Assembly: GCF_000283155.1 (NCBI RefSeq)
Contig: NW_004454283.1
Coordinates: forward strand, 1,135,790 to 1,199,789
DNA: 64,000 bases
Source of the DNA: Ceratotherium simum simum
Lineage: Eukaryota > Chordata > Mammalia > Perissodactyla > Rhinocerotidae
Direction: 5' to 3'
Position numbers and translations under genes: made by a program. Below, piece after piece: positions 26,871-39,464 of the stretch. The notes beneath the pieces are model-generated. The model ran no database searches, had not been told where the DNA came from, and was given only the letters and a program-made list of their open reading frames with translations. The first letter of the stretch is position 1, and every line of letters begins with the position of its first letter.

Positions 26871-28207
26871 GTGGCTTCCAGTTTTGACCAAGATGGAGTA
26901 AGCACACTACAGTTTATCTCTCCCACTGATTACAACTAAAAACTCTGGACAGAATATTTTTTAAACTACTTGATGACTTTGAAAGGTAAACAATAGCTGG
27001 TGGATTGTGGGGGGAGGAAGCAAGAAGTCAAAACCTTGAGGGAAGATCAGTATGGTAGTAAGGAGTCTCCCGGTCTTACCTTTTTTTTTCTTCTTATATA
27101 TCCCAGCTTGGACTTGAGGGTGAACTGAATCTGGAGAACTGGACAGTGGATGTGGTTAATAAAAACTCCAAGGAAAGACCTTTCTAGCCCAGGGACTAGG
27201 AAAAGAGGTCCCTGTGATCCTGCGAGTGGGGAGAGAATTCTCTCTTTATTCCCTCTTTTTATCTCCCCTGGCTCTGCCACAAGGCCAGTTCCAACAACAC
27301 AATTGCACTGCTGTGACAGTAGCAGCAATGGCAAGGGCATCTAAAGACTCTGAGGGAAAATTTGTCCTTCTGGATAGAGGAACCAGGAAAAGGGGCCCCT
27401 CGTGTGCAGAGTGTGGGTGGAGGCCCTAATATTTTAAAAATCTTTCTTCTCTTGACATTTCACCCAAAGGAAAGGCCCAGTTATAAAGAACTATGTGAGA
27501 GTTCTAATAGCTACAACTCTGAGTAATTGCTGGATTTTTACTCAGAACATCCGAAAGTGAGGCTCCTGGGAGCTGGAGAGCATGGGGAAATCCTGCAGAG
27601 GAGAGGGCAGGAGAAAGGGATCCCCTATTTCCATGTCTGAACTGACATAAGTTCTGGGCTCACACCCAAGTTGTGCATACATAGAACATTCCCAGAAAAG
27701 CACAGCAAAAGCTTTAAGAACTTAACTACCATTTAAACTACTACCCTAGTTCAAGAGTAACCCCTGAGTATGCATGTAAGGGCCAGACCTAAACAGCATT
27801 GTAAAGACTTTGAAAATTGAACAGATATTGGAACTCTACACCCAGAAAGCAAGACAGAACTTGCAGTCTGAACCTGACAAGGTTGATTGCTTGCCAAAAC
27901 AAACAAAATAAACATTTTCCAGAGGATTTTAAAACAATCTAGAGTCTGACAACATAATATACAAAATGTTCAGGATGTAAACCAAAATTGCTTGACATAC
28001 CCTAACCAGGATAATCTATCAAAGACAAAAGACAGATGCCAATCCTGAAATGGCCCAGACGTTGGAATTGTTAAAGACTTCAAGGTAGCTGTTACAACTA
28101 TCCTCCATGAAATGAATGGAAAGATAGAACCTCTCTTCTATGTAAAATGTAAAAAAGAATCAAATGGAAGTTTTAGAACTGATATCAATATCTGAAATAC
28201 AAAAATT

Positions 28208-28242
28208 CATTGGATGGGCTCCATGGATGAGCCCATCCAATG
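28208..28242. repeat. Perfect 13-bp hairpin (fold-back)
   Basis: CATTGGATGGGCT at 28,208-28,220 is followed by a 9-nt loop and its exact reverse complement at 28,230-28,242. The left arm fits the L1 ORF1 sequence; the right arm is an extra inverted copy. Confidence 0.93.
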
Positions 28243-28995
28243 GGAATGGAGAAGACTCAGGAAAGAGTCAGCAAACTCAAAGATGGAGCAATAGTATTTA
28301 TCCAATCTGAAGAAGAGAGAGAAAACAGATTTCAAAGAATGAACAGAGCCTCAGTGAACTGTTGAGACAATATAAAAACACTCACGCTACTGGAGTCCGT
28401 GAAGTAGAAGGGAAAGAGGTTCGTGCAAAAAAATTTTTATTTTGAAGAAATACTGACTGAAAACTTCCCAAATATTGGTGAAATACATGAATTTACAAAT
28501 CCAAGAGGCTCACAAACTCGATAGGATAAAATAAAATAAAAGCACATCCAGATACACCAAAGTTAAGCTGCTAGAATCCAAAGATAAAGAAAAAATCTTG
28601 AAAGGGGCCAGAAAAAAACTGACACCACATATATAGAAAAACAATGATTCAAATGATGGGATTTATCATCAGAAACCATGGAGGTCATGAGACAGGGGAA
28701 CAGTGTCTTTAAGGCACTGAAAGAAGAAAAAAGTCTGTCAAACCAGAATTCTATATCCAGCCAAAATATCCTCCAGGAATTAAGGCAAAATAAGGACATC
28801 TTCAGTTTAAGGAAAACAAAGAGAATTTATCACCAGCAGATCTGCACTAAAAGAAATTCCTCAGGCCAAAGAGGAATGATCCCAGAGGAAAATACAGAAC
28901 TTCAGGAATTAAAGGACAACAGAAATGCTAAGTAACTGAGTAAATATAAGACTATATACTTTTTCTTAAGTTCTTTAAAATATGTATGACTGTTG

Positions 28996-29175
28996 GGCCG
29001 GCCCTGTGGTTTAGCGGTTAAGTGTGTGCACTCCGCTGCTGGCGGCCTGGGTTCGGATCCCGGGTGCGCACTGATGCACCGCTTGTCCAGCCATGCTGAG
29101 GCCGCGTCCCACATACAGCAACTAGAAGGATGTTCAGCTATGACATACAACTATCTACTGGGGCTTTGGGGGAAA
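28996..29175 (+). mobile_element. ERE SINE with 19-bp target duplication
   Basis: GGCCGGCCCTGTGGTTTAGC head, B box GGTTCGGATCCC, end GGGGCTTTGGGGG plus a short A tail. AAAATATGTATGACTGTTG flanks both sides (28,977-28,995 and 29,176-29,194). Inserted in L1 copy 3. Confidence 0.96.
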
Positions 29176-29484
29176 AAAATATGTATGACTGTTGGAAGCA
29201 AATATTATAACATTGTTGAGGGGTTTCAATATATGTAGATGTAATACATATGACAAACTATAATATAAAGGGGAGGGGAGAATAGAAAGACATACATAGT
29301 TGTAAGATTTCTACATTTCCCTTGAGATGGTAAATATTAAACCTAAATAGACTGTTTGAGGTAAGGGATGTATAGTGTAAATCCTAAGGCAAACACTAAA
29401 AGAAAAACACGGAGATATAGCCAAAAAGCCAATAGATAAGTTAAAATGGAATACTAAAAAAAATTCAAACAATCCAAAAGAAGG

Positions 29485-29696
29485 TGGGGCCGGCCCCGTG
29501 GCTTAGCGGTTAAGTGCGTGTGCTCCGCTGCTGGCGGCCCGGGGTTCAGATCCCGGGCGCACACCGACGCACCACTTCTCTGGCCATGCTGGGGCTGCGT
29601 CCCATATACAGCAACTGGAAGGATGTGCAGCTATGACATACAACTATCTACTGGGGTTTTGGGGGGAAAAATAAATAAATAAAAATTATAAAAAAA
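29485..29696 (+). mobile_element. ERE SINE with short target duplication
   Basis: GGGGCCGGCCCCGTGGCTTA head; the B-box region reads GGGGTTCAGATCCCGGGCGC; AAATAAATAAAAATTATA tail. AAAAGAAGG is repeated at 29,476-29,484 and 29,697-29,705. Lies only about 300 bp from the previous ERE in the same L1. Confidence 0.94.
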
Positions 29697-31709
29697 AAAA
29701 GAAGGCAGGAAAGGGGAAAGAGAGGAACAAAAAAGCAGAGGATACAAACAGAAAAATAATAAAATGGTAGACTTAATCCAATCAAATCAATAATTATATT
29801 AAATGTAAATGGTCTAAATATACCAATTAAAAGACAGAGTGTCAGACTGGATAACAATACAATACCTAACTATATGCTGTTTATAAGAAATTCACCTTAA
29901 ATATAATGACATAGATTAAAAGTAAAAGGATGGAAAAGTTATACCAAGCAAACACTAATCAAAAGAAAGCTGAAGTATATTATGATTATTAGACAAAGTA
30001 GAGTATATTATTATTAGACAAAGTAGACTTCAAAACAAGAAAAATTATCAGGTATCAAGAGAAACATTACATAATGAAAAAAGAGCCAAATGCGCTGTAC
30101 CTAACAACATAGCTCCCAGATGTATAAATCAAAAAAAAAAAAAAAGATAGAATTTGAAGGTAAAATAGGCAAATCCACAACCATATTTGGAGACATCAAT
30201 ACTCCACTCCCAGTAATCAACAGAACAAGACAGGAAATCAACAAGGATGTAGAAGACCTTAACAACACTATCAACCAACTTGACCTCATTGTCATTTGTT
30301 GAAGACTCCACCCATCAAGAATAGAATACACATTCTTTTCAAGTGTATATGTAGCATTCACCAAGGTAGCCCATATTCTGGTGTCATAGAACAAACCTTA
30401 CAAAATTTAAAGGAATAGAAATCATACAAAGTATGTTCTCAGACTATACCAGAAATAAACTAAAAATCAATAACAGAAAGAAATCAGGAAAATCCTCAAA
30501 TATTTGTAAATTAAACATCAGACTTCTAAATAACCCATGGTTCAAAGATTAAACAAGGAAAATTAGAAAATATTTTAAACTGAGTAAAAATGAAAATCTA
30601 ACATATCAAAATTTGTGGGACACAGGAAGAGTAGTGCTTAGAGGAAAATTTACAGAATTAAATACTTATGTATTAGAAAATAAGGCCTCAAACCAATAAT
30701 CTAAGCTTACAACTTAAGAAACTAGAAAAAGAGCAAATTAAATCTAAAACAAGCAGAAGGAAGGTAAAAATAAAGAATAGAAATCAATCAAATTGAAAAT
30801 ATAAAATACAATAGAAAAAAACCCAATGAAATCAAAAGCTGATTCTTTGAAAGATCAATAAAACTGTAGCCAGACTGACCAAGATAAAAAAGAGAAGACA
30901 CAAATTGCCAATATCAGAAATAAAATAGAGGATATCACTAAAGACTCTACAGATGTTAAAAAGATGATAAGGTAATACTACAAATAATTCTATGCATATA
31001 AATTCAATTTAGATGAAATGGGTCAATTCCTTTAAAGACACAAACTACCAAAATTCACTCAGAAAAACAAATGACCTGAATAGCCCTATAGTTATTAAAG
31101 TAATTAAGTCGGTTTTTAAAAGCTTTCCACCAAAGGAAACTCCCAGTAAGATGGTTTCTTTGGTGAATTCTACCACACATTTAAGGAAAAAATTCATACA
31201 AATTCAACACAAAATAGAAGAGGAGAGAATACTTCCCAACTGATTTTTTAGGCCAACATTACCCTGATGATCCAGACAAAAACACTATAAGAAGACTACA
31301 GACCAATAACTTTCATAACAACAAAATATTAGCAAATTGAATCCAGCAACAGAGAAAAAGAATAATACGTTATGACCACGTGGAGTTTATCCCAGGAATG
31401 CAAGGCCGGTTCAACATTTGAAATCAATATAATTCACCATATTAACATAACAGAGTCCAGAAAGAGAACCACACATATATGTCCAATTGACTTTTTACAA
31501 AAGTGCAAAGGCAACTTAGTGGAGAAAAGGATATCATTTCAAAAAATACTGCTGGAACAACTGGATATCCATACACAAAATAAATAAATAAACTTCAACC
31601 CATACTTTGTACCTTATACAAAAATTAAATCAAAATGGATCATAGATCCAAATGCAAACCATACAACTATAAAACTTTTAGAAGAAAACCTTTGTGACAT
31701 TGGGTTGGG

Positions 31710-31930
31710 CCAGGGTTTCTCAACCGGCACTACTGACATTTTGAATTGTATAAACCTTTCTTATAGGGGTTTGTTTGTGCATTGTAGGATGTTTAATGGC
31801 CTCTCTGACCACTACCCACTAGATAGAAGTAGCACCTCCTCCCCAGTCTTGACAATTAAAAAATATGTCTTTAAACATTGCCAAATGTACGCTGGGGATC
31901 AAAATCACCTTTTGTTGAGAACCACTGGAT
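31710..31930 (-). mobile_element. hAT-type MER DNA-transposon fossil
   Basis: Ends CAGGGTTTCTCAACCGGCAC and TTGTTGAGAACCACTGG are the hAT-like terminal words of a common non-autonomous mammalian family. The interior matches the 49.54-kb copy in opposite orientation (GCATTGTAGGATGTTTAATG; CATTGCCAAATGTACGC). Inserted in L1 copy 3. Confidence 0.8.
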
Positions 31931-32091
31931 TAGGCAAAAAGTTTTTAGACGTGACACCAAAAGCACAATCCAGAAAAGAAAAAAAAATGGTAAATTGGGC
32001 TGCATCAAAATAAATTTTGCTCTGCAAAAAAATACTGATAAAATGAAAAACCAAGCCACAGACTGGGAGAAAATATTTAAGTCACATTTCT

Positions 32092-32391
32092 TTTTTTTTT
32101 TTTTTTGTGAGGAAGATCAGCCCTGAGCTAACATCCATGCTAATCCTCCTCTTTTTGCTGAGGAAGACCGGCTCTGAGCTAACATCTATTGCCAATCCTC
32201 CTCCTTTTTTTTCCCCAAAGGCCCAGTAGATAGTTGTATGTCATAGTTGCACATCCTTCTAGTTGCTGTATGTGGGACGCAGCCTCAGCATGGCCAGAGA
32301 AGCGGTGCGTCGGTGCGTGCCCGGGATCCGAACCCGGGCCACCCGTAGCAGAGCGTGTGCACTTAACCACTAAGCCACGGGGCTGGCCCTG
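32092..32391 (-). mobile_element. Compound ERE: ERE1-type head with ERE2-type tail
   Basis: On the minus strand a normal ERE head and body (B box GGTTCGGATCCC, CATACAGCAACTAGAAGGAT, GGGCCTTTGGGG) is followed, after an internal A-rich run, by two repeats of GATGTTAGCTCAG with CTTCCTCA, the tail seen in the ERE2-type copy at 34.4 kb. The whole unit is flanked by one target duplication, AGTCACATTTCT (32,080-32,091 and 32,392-32,403), so it moved as one piece. Confidence 0.9.
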
Positions 32392-32968
32392 AGTCACATT
32401 TCTGATAAAGGACATATACACATAATAAAGAACTATCACAACAACAATAATAATACAAATAATCCAATTTTAAAATGTGCAAAAGATTTGAACAGACACT
32501 TCACCAAAGAAGATATACGAATGGTAAATAAGCCTGTGAAAAGATGCACAATATCATTAGTTATTAGAGACACGCAAATCAGAATGATAACAAGATATCA
32601 CTACACATCTATTAGAATGGCTAAAATTTAAGAAAAGCTGACAATACCAAGTACCAACAAAGATTCAGAGCAAGTGGGACCCTCATATATTGCTGATGAG
32701 AATGTATAATAGTACAGCCACTTGGGAAGACAGTTTGGCAGTTTCTCATTTAGTTTCTCATAAAGTTAAAAACATATTTACATATGACCCAGCAATCCAA
32801 CTCATAAGTATTTACCCAAGTGAAATGAAAACGTATGCTCACATAAAAACCTGTTCTTGAGTATTTACATCGGTTTTATTCATAATCACCAAAAACTGAA
32901 AACAATCTAAATCTGTTTCAATGGGTGAATGGATAAATAAAATTTTGCCCATCTATGCCATATAATAT

Positions 32969-33502
32969 GTGCAGAAAAGAGTTAACATAGAAAGCCTGAG
33001 GCTGCTGTCTTTAGAAGAACCTGCTTACAAGGTTGGCCCTTGGCTGGTGTCTGGGAATTGGGCACTTCAACCATATTTTACACTATGCCTAGACTGTTTG
33101 TGTAAACAATGTGATTTATGCTGAACAACTGCTTTCCTTCTGGCAGTCTGGAATTTTGATATTTGCTAGGCAGAGAGTGCCTATGTAACTAGCACCCAAC
33201 AAAAACCTTGGGCTCTGAGTCACTAATGAGCATCCCTGGGCAGAAACATTGCACATATGTTACTGCATTTTTCAGTGCTAGAGAAAGGAGTATGCTTGAT
33301 GTTTCCCCTCACAGCAAGGAGAGAGTATAACGAAATCTGTATATGGGTTTCTCCAGATTCTACCTGTGTCTTTGTCCCTTGCTGATCTTATCATGTATCA
33401 TTTCACTGTAATAAATTTTACCTGTGAGTCTGACTATATGCTAAATCCCGTGAGTACTAGTAAATCTCTGAATGTGGGGTGGTGTTGGGGCCCCCTGAAA
33501 CA
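32969..33502 (+). mobile_element. Solo LTR (ERV-derived)
   Basis: A 534-bp TG...CA unit splits L1 copy 3 between GCCATATAATA and GACTACTCGGTAATAAAAAG. Internal LTR marks: CATGTATCATTTCACTG then TAATAAATTTTACCTGTGAG (polyadenylation signal). No internal retroviral genes. No clean target duplication, so boundaries may be off by a few bases. Confidence 0.8.
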
Positions 33503-33904
33503 GACTACTCGGTAATAAAAAGAAATAAAGTATTGATACATGCAACAACAACATAGATGAATCTTGCATGCATTATGCTAAGTTAAAGAAGCTATATAAG
33601 ACTCAAAAGGCTTTATACAGTATAATTCCATTTATATGACATTCTGGAAAATGCAAAACTATAGCTGCAAAGAACAGGTCAGTGGTTGTTAGGGATTAAG
33701 GGTGAGGGAAGACTGACTACAAAGGGGTAGCATGAGGGAACTTCTTTTTTTGAGGGGGGAGAGGTTATGAAACAGCTGTATCCTGACTATGGTGGTGGTT
33801 ATACAACTTTATGCATTTGTCAAAACTCATAGACTTTTACACAAAAGAGAGTAAAATTTACTGTAAGTAAATTAAAAATAAATTTAAACTGAGGTAAAAT
33901 CAAT

Positions 33905-36050
33905 TGCCTTTCTATATACCAACAACAAATAGAAAATTAAACTAAAAATATATTTATAATAGCACCAAAAACTATTAAATACCCCATAATAAATCTAATG
34001 AAAGACAAACAAGACCCTCTATGCTGAAAACTACAAAATATTATAAAAGAGATTATAGAAGACAAATAAATAAATAAAAAGACATACCATGTTCATGGAT
34101 TGAAATACTCCAATATCACAAAGACATTAACAATCCAATTGAAATCTCAGGACATTTTTTTAAATTGACAGGATGATTCTAAAATTATATGGAAATGTAA
34201 AGGGCCAAGAACAGCAAAACAATTTAGAACAACAAAGTCTGAGTACTTACTCTGCTGTATATCAACACTTATGATAAAGCTATAATAACTAAGAGAGTTT
34301 TGTGTTGGTAAAAGGTTGGACAAATAGGACACGACATAGAGAGTCCAGAAAATAAAAGACCCTTGATTTATAATATAGGGCCCCTTGCCAGCCCAGTGGC
34401 ATAGTGGTTAAGTTCGTACACCCTGCTTTGGCAGCCCGGGGTTCACAGGTTCAGATCCCGGGCATGGACCTACATACCACTTATCAAGCCATGCTGTGGC
34501 AGGCATCCCACATATAAAGTAGAGGAAGATGGGCACAGATGTTAGCTCAGGGCTAATCTTCCTCAGCAAAAAGAGGAGGATTGGCAATGGATGTTAGCTC
34601 AGAGCCAGTCTTCCTCACACACACACACAAATAATAATAATATAGGGCCCCTTGATTTATGGCAGAATTTGCACCAAAGAGCTGAGGGAAAATTACAGTC
34701 TTTTCAATAGGTGACACTGGATCAAATATACATATATTACATACATATATACATAATAATATAAATTAATAAAAATATTAAATAAATAAATATGTATAAA
34801 TTTTAAAAATATATAAAATATATACATAAAAATAAAACTTGGCCCCTATTTCACCTTGTACACAGAAATCATTTCCAAGTGGAGGATAGCTATAAATGTA
34901 AAAGTGAAAAAAACTACTAGAATGCAACTTAGGGAAACATCATCATGTTGTTTGAAACATTCATAGACAGGAAAGTTCTTAAACAGGATAGAAAAAGCTA
35001 ATTATAAAGAAAAAGATTGAAAATAAGATATTAAATTTAACAACTTCTATTCATCAATAAACACCATCACCAGACAAGAAGTGGGAGAATCATTTGCAAC
35101 ATGTGTTAATGACAAAAGTCTTGTATCCACGATATATAAAGAACTCCAGAATATAAATCAAGAAAAGGCAAACAAACAGAAGAAAAATGGACAGGAGAAC
35201 TGAGCAGGCATTTTGCCAGAGAGCATATCCAAAACGGTCAACGAACAGTTGAAAGGGTGCTCAACCTCCGTAGTCACCAGGAAAATGCTAATGAAACACC
35301 ATTTCGTCGTCATAGAATGGCTATATTCAAATGACCGACAATGTCGAGCACTGGTGAGGATGTGGAGCCACTGGAACCCACGTGCACTGCTGGTGGGAGT
35401 GGAACTTGACACCACTGTGTGGGAAAATGGACAGTCTCGACTAGGAGCTGAACGTGCACACACTCCATGACAGCAGTTCCACACCCAGTCCTACATCAAC
35501 CAGAAAGAAGACATCTGCTAACAGCAGCGCAGTTTTTCATTACCCACACTGTAAACACCCAAACATCCCTTAATGTTAGAATGTACAATTTTTAGTGTAC
35601 TCATACAATAGATTATCATAGAGCAATGAAAATGAGCAATCTGCTATTATAAGCAACACCATGGATAAATCTCACAACTATAACGTCGAGCAAGAGAAGC
35701 TGGGCACCAAAGAATACACACCGAATAGTTCCACTCAAATAAAGTTAAAAAGAATAACTCATCTATGACATTAGAAATCTTCCCTTTGGGGAGGGGGCGG
35801 GGGTGCGGGGTGGGGAGGGGACAAGAGGGCACACCTAAGGAGCTGGTAAGGGTCCACTTCTTGAGTTGGTTACAGGGTATGACACCTATAACCACCATAC
35901 CCTATACGGGTATATCACCTTGTGCCACCCATTGAGCTATCCACTTAGGATTTGTTCATTTTTCTGTGTGTATTTTATACATATATTTAAAGTTAAAATA
36001 CAAAAGATACATATTTTATCTATTTTAAAAAGTTTAAAATAAAACCCCAT
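33905..36050 (+). mobile_element. 5'-truncated old L1 (copy 4)
   Basis: Starts in ORF2 (TTTCTATATACCAACAACAA) and continues to the ORF2 C-terminus (35,213-35,470 region) and 3' UTR (GGGTATGACACCTATAACC; AT-rich end near 36,050). Hosts the ERE2-type SINE. 34,728-34,835 is an AT-rich low-complexity patch. Confidence 0.88.
34388..34636 (+). mobile_element. ERE2-type SINE with 18-bp target duplication
   Basis: Different from ERE1: head CCCAGTGGCATAGTGGTTAA, spaced B-box region with GTTCACAGGTTCAGATCCC, AAGCCATGCTGTGGCAGGCA, CATATAAAGTAGAGGAAGAT, then two GATGTTAGCTCAG words and an (AC)n/(AAT)n tail. ATAATATAGGGCCCCTTG flanks it at 34,370-34,387 and 34,637-34,654. Confidence 0.94.
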
Positions 36051-36054
36051 AAAT

Positions 36055-36400
36055 CAGATGATGTCACTTCCTGTCTTGCAGTTACGGAATGGCTTCCTGT
36101 GACACTAACAAGCCCACTTGATCCGGCTCCTGACTACCTCCCTGTCCTCAGTGTGCATCCTTCTCCCCCTTCACGATGCTCTGGCCACACGGTCTTACTT
36201 TCCCTCACACGTACCGAACTTGTTCTTGTTTCAGGGCCTTGGTACTTGCTCTGCCCTCTGTCTGTGTTCCCTCCCCATCCGTCTTTGCGGCTGCCTATTT
36301 CTCATGCTTCAGGTCTCCAGTAATCTGCCATCTCCTCAGAACTGCTTCCCCGGCCCGTCCCTTAATGCAGCACATCCCACTGCTCTTCCCAGTCACTCTC
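36055..36400 (+). mobile_element. L2 LINE fragment
   Basis: GATGTCACTTCCTGTCTTGC, CTTGATCCGGCTCCTGACTA, TTTCAGGGCCTTGGTACTTG and TCCCTCCCCATCCG follow L2 order. Confidence 0.85.
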
Positions 36401-36404
36401 CCTC

Positions 36405-36758
36405 CCTGGGGTTGGTCAACATTTCCTATAAAGGGCCAGAGAGTGAATATTCTCATCTTTGCAGGCCAGAAGGTCTTGGTCACAACCACTCGACATTCCC
36501 ATCCTAGCAGGAGAGCAGCCATAGACAATATGTAAATGAGTGGGTGTGGCTGTTCCAATAAAACCTTACTTATGGATCCTGACATCTGAATTTCATATCA
36601 TTTCACATTGTCAAGAAAAATTCTTCTTTTGATTTTTTTCCTCCCCAAATGTTGAAAAAAGCAAAAACCATCCTTAGCCTGCCCATAAAGAAGGCAGGCA
36701 GCGGGGCCAGATTTTAGCCCTTGGCTGCAGTTTGCCAACCTCTGCTCTACCCCGTTAC
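36405..36758 (+). mobile_element. hAT-type non-autonomous DNA transposon
   Basis: Terminal words GGGGTTGGTCAACATTTCC and GCAGTTTGCCAACCTCTG are inverted-repeat-like. The interior AAAGGGCCAGAGAGTGAATA, GCAGCCATAGACAATATG and CCAATAAAACCTTACTTATG matches a common MER/Charlie-like family. Confidence 0.85.
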
Positions 36759-37419
36759 CCCAATGCATTTTTTTCCCAGCCCTCGTCACTCTCTAAAATG
36801 ATTCAGTTGTTCGTGTGTTTCTCTTCTCTCTTTCCCCACCCCTAGAATTTCGGCTCCAAGAGGGAGAGGCCTCAGCTGTTTTGGTCACCATTGGGTGTCT
36901 ACTCCCCATTACAGAGTCTGACATGGGGAAGCTGGAAGAAATGAAGGGGCAAGCCCACCTGTGTGTGACCGCGGCTTTGGCTTCAATCTTGGTCTTCCTT
37001 TCAGTGGGCCTCACAAGAGCAGACTCAGGCTCTTCCCTCAAAGCCGAGGCTTTGCGTTGGGTTGAACAAGATTTTAATAAAAGGGCTTCTGAGGGTAAAC
37101 TTAGCTTGGCGCCCTGCTTGAGAAAGGGCCCCGATTTTGTCCTGGGTCGGCTGATTTCTGTCTTTCCCTTTACACTATATTCGATGGTTAACAGGCTTGT
37201 TAACAGAAGACACTGCTGTCACCCTACCTCATGGCCTGGCCTTCCCTGCCTTGCTGTGAGGCTCTGCACATTGGCCCCCCTTCTGCTCATCTCCCTCTCC
37301 ACTCCTGGACTTGTTCAGATTTTCCTGCCAGGCTGCCTCCCCTCTGTTATCTGGCACAGTGCTCCAACCCTAGTACAGTTAGTGATCAGTAAATGCTACC
37401 TGAATGTAAGAACAAGTCA
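36759..37419. other. Unique-looking intron DNA with a chance open frame
   Basis: A 248-codon plus-strand open frame (36,815-37,561) crosses unique sequence and then L2. It has no family resemblance and its second half is L2, so I do not call it a gene. Confidence 0.5.
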
Positions 37420-38000
37420 ATCTCATTTCTATTCATTCCTCAAGACCCAGCTTAGATTCCTCCTCTCCCAAAAGGCCTGTGTTTCATTCAGTTTTGTGTC
37501 CTCCATAGCACTCAATGTAGAGGCTGGGTACACAATGCATCCATGCTGTTCCTTTCCCTGAGAATGCTGTTCCCTTTGTCTCCAAATTTAAGCCATTTTC
37601 ATCTACTTTCTTTGTTGTATTTATTTATATTCTTGTTTGGCTTTCCCTACTAGACTAGAAAACTTCTGAGGCCAGGGACCTCTTATTCCTTCATTCACTT
37701 ACCAAACATTTATTGAATGCTGGGTGCTGGGCATACAGAGATGACCCAAAACAGGGTTTCCTGCCTCTGGGAACTCCTAGTGGGGGTACAGGGGGGATGG
37801 GCAAACAAAGAAATACCACACGAGGTAGTAAGATTTATAATTAGAGCACATATAAAGTGCTGTGGGAGCCCAGAGGAGAGTGTGACACTTCCTGCTGGGG
37901 GAATCAGGGAAGGCTTCTGGGAAGAAGGGCACAGTTGAACCAAGTCTTCTAGGGATGTGGAGAAACCCCCAGGGAGGCCATGGGGGGAGCACAGCCTCTC
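37420..38000. mobile_element. L2 fragments: sense (37,420-37,690) then antisense (37,695-38,000)
   Basis: Sense part: TTCCTCAAGACCCAGCTTAG, CCCAAAAGGCCTGTG, ACTAGACTAGAAAACTTCTG. Antisense part: CAAACATTTATTGAATGCTG, GGGCATACAGAGATGACCC, GAATCAGGGAAGGCTTCTGG. The two face away from one shared boundary at about 37,690. Confidence 0.8.
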
Positions 38001-38364
38001 CATGCCCAGCCAGGGGGTGGCATGGAGTGGGGATCAATGATCCTTTGTCTCCAGGCCCATCAGCAGTGAGGAAGAAAGCCCAGATATGCGGGGAGGAGGG
38101 GGTCCCGAGGCCACCCACACGAGCCCCGGGGGGTGCTCTGTGGGCCTAACAGAGACAGCCTGGTGAGGTGGCTACTTTTTTCTCTTCTGCTGAGATCTTC
38201 CACAACAAGGAGAGGAATGGGGGCTGCAAACAGCTGACGGGACAGTACGGGAGACGGAGCTGAAAGGAGACTTAGGTGTGGGGGGAGGGACAGAGAGAGA
38301 TATGAAAGATGATGAGAGGCCCAGGAAAACAGGACCATCACATGGAGACATTGAAGACACACGG

Positions 38365-38530
38365 GAGAGCACTCAGACATGGAACTTGGTCAAGGTCGCT
38401 GTTATTAGCTGCGTGGCCTCGAGCAAGTCCCTTTAGCACTCTGAGCCTCATCGTCCCATCTACCAACGGGGAAATCATCCTGCCATGCCCACCTCCCTGG
38501 GGTGGTCAAGAGCTGTCCTTGGAGGCCACT
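38365..38530 (+). repeat. MIR SINE
   Basis: TTATTAGCTGCGTGGCCTCG, CAAGTCCCTTTAGCACTCTG and AGCCTCATCGTCCCATC. 38,000-38,365 holds nothing recognised. Confidence 0.8.
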
Positions 38531-38779
38531 TGTAGGAGACCCAGGATTTGGGAAGCCATCGGCCAGGCCATCACCCATCTTTCTGTCCCTTTACCCGCTG
38601 CCAGAAAGAGAGAATTTATGAACAGAGACACTGTCTTCTGAAACCGCCACTTGATCTCCACCACGGCCTGGCTCAGCCTAGACCCTTCCTCTGTTGATTC
38701 TGTGCTTCACCTGGGGAGATGCCAAGGGGAAGGAGGGCATGGTCACCTGCCCTGCCAGGGGCTGTCTGCCCAGCCCAGT

Positions 38780-39145
38780 GACAACCGGGTCTTGCTCCAG
38801 TTTGGAGGCTGTGCTGTCCCTTCCGCCTGGCACACACCTCCCCCCCCTCAGCCCAGCGAATGCCTGCACACCGGCCCAAACTGACGCAAACGTCCCCTCC
38901 TTGGGGGTCTTCCCTGATGCTGCTGGGCAGAGCTGTTCCTTGCCTTGGACCCCCATCATGCTCTCTACACAGCCTGAAGACAGAAGTTTGTCCTTGATGA
39001 ACGAAATGCAGGCATTTGAGCCTGTCTCCCCAGCTAGACTAAGCTCCTAGAGGACTGGGACCGGGTCTCGGTCTCCTCTGTGTCTGAGGGCCTGTCATGC
39101 CCTCAGAAGGTGCTCAATAAATGCTTGTTGCATGAACGAATAACT
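38780..39145 (+). mobile_element. L2 LINE 3' end
   Basis: CTGTCCCTTCCGCCTGGCAC, CCTCCTTGGGGGTCTTCCCT, CTAGAGGACTGGGACCGGG and the diagnostic GGTGCTCAATAAATGCTTG with TTGCATGAACGAAT. Confidence 0.93.
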
Positions 39146-39464
39146 GGACGGACAAAGGCCTCTCCAGAGCCGTTGCTGCCACTCCCCCTCTGTACGCATC
39201 CTCCAGAATCGCCTTCATCCCTCCAGCTGCCAGAGAATCTCAGCTGAGAAACCACCCTCAGACAAGGTTACACAGAGTGAGTGACCCCTGTGGGGCACAA
39301 GGCCCAGGCCTCCCGCCTCAATTTGGGGTTACTCTGAAGGGCACTCTGGCTCTGGCGCTCCTTGTGGGACGGCAGTTCCTGCAGTTCAACCCCTCCCTCT
39401 GTTGGAGCATGTCAATGGTCCTGTAGAACCAGGCTCAGATCCCAGGGTTAACTGCAGTCAAGGT

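Larger units (their letters stand above)
26875..33910 (+). mobile_element. Old L1 (copy 3), near full length with RT deletion
   Basis: 5' UTR start at about 26,888 (CAAGATGGAGTAAGCACACT). ORF1 at about 28,250-28,930 (CAACAGAATTC-type words, AAACCATGGAGGTCATGAGA). ORF2 endonuclease to RT from about 29,760 to 31,450. A jump at about 31,455 skips most of the RT palm and resumes at ACACATATATGTCCAATTGA. The 3' end lies near 33,900. It hosts three EREs, one hAT fossil and one LTR. All frames are broken. Confidence 0.9.

Noticed and set aside
32969..33502. Possible full endogenous retrovirus
   Set aside because: Only a solo LTR is present; no internal gag, pol or env-like coding was seen between any of the LTRs in this window.
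36815..37561. 248-codon plus-strand open frame, among the longest in the window
   Set aside because: The second half is sense L2, the first half has no family features, and there is no matching splice or promoter context. Chance frame.
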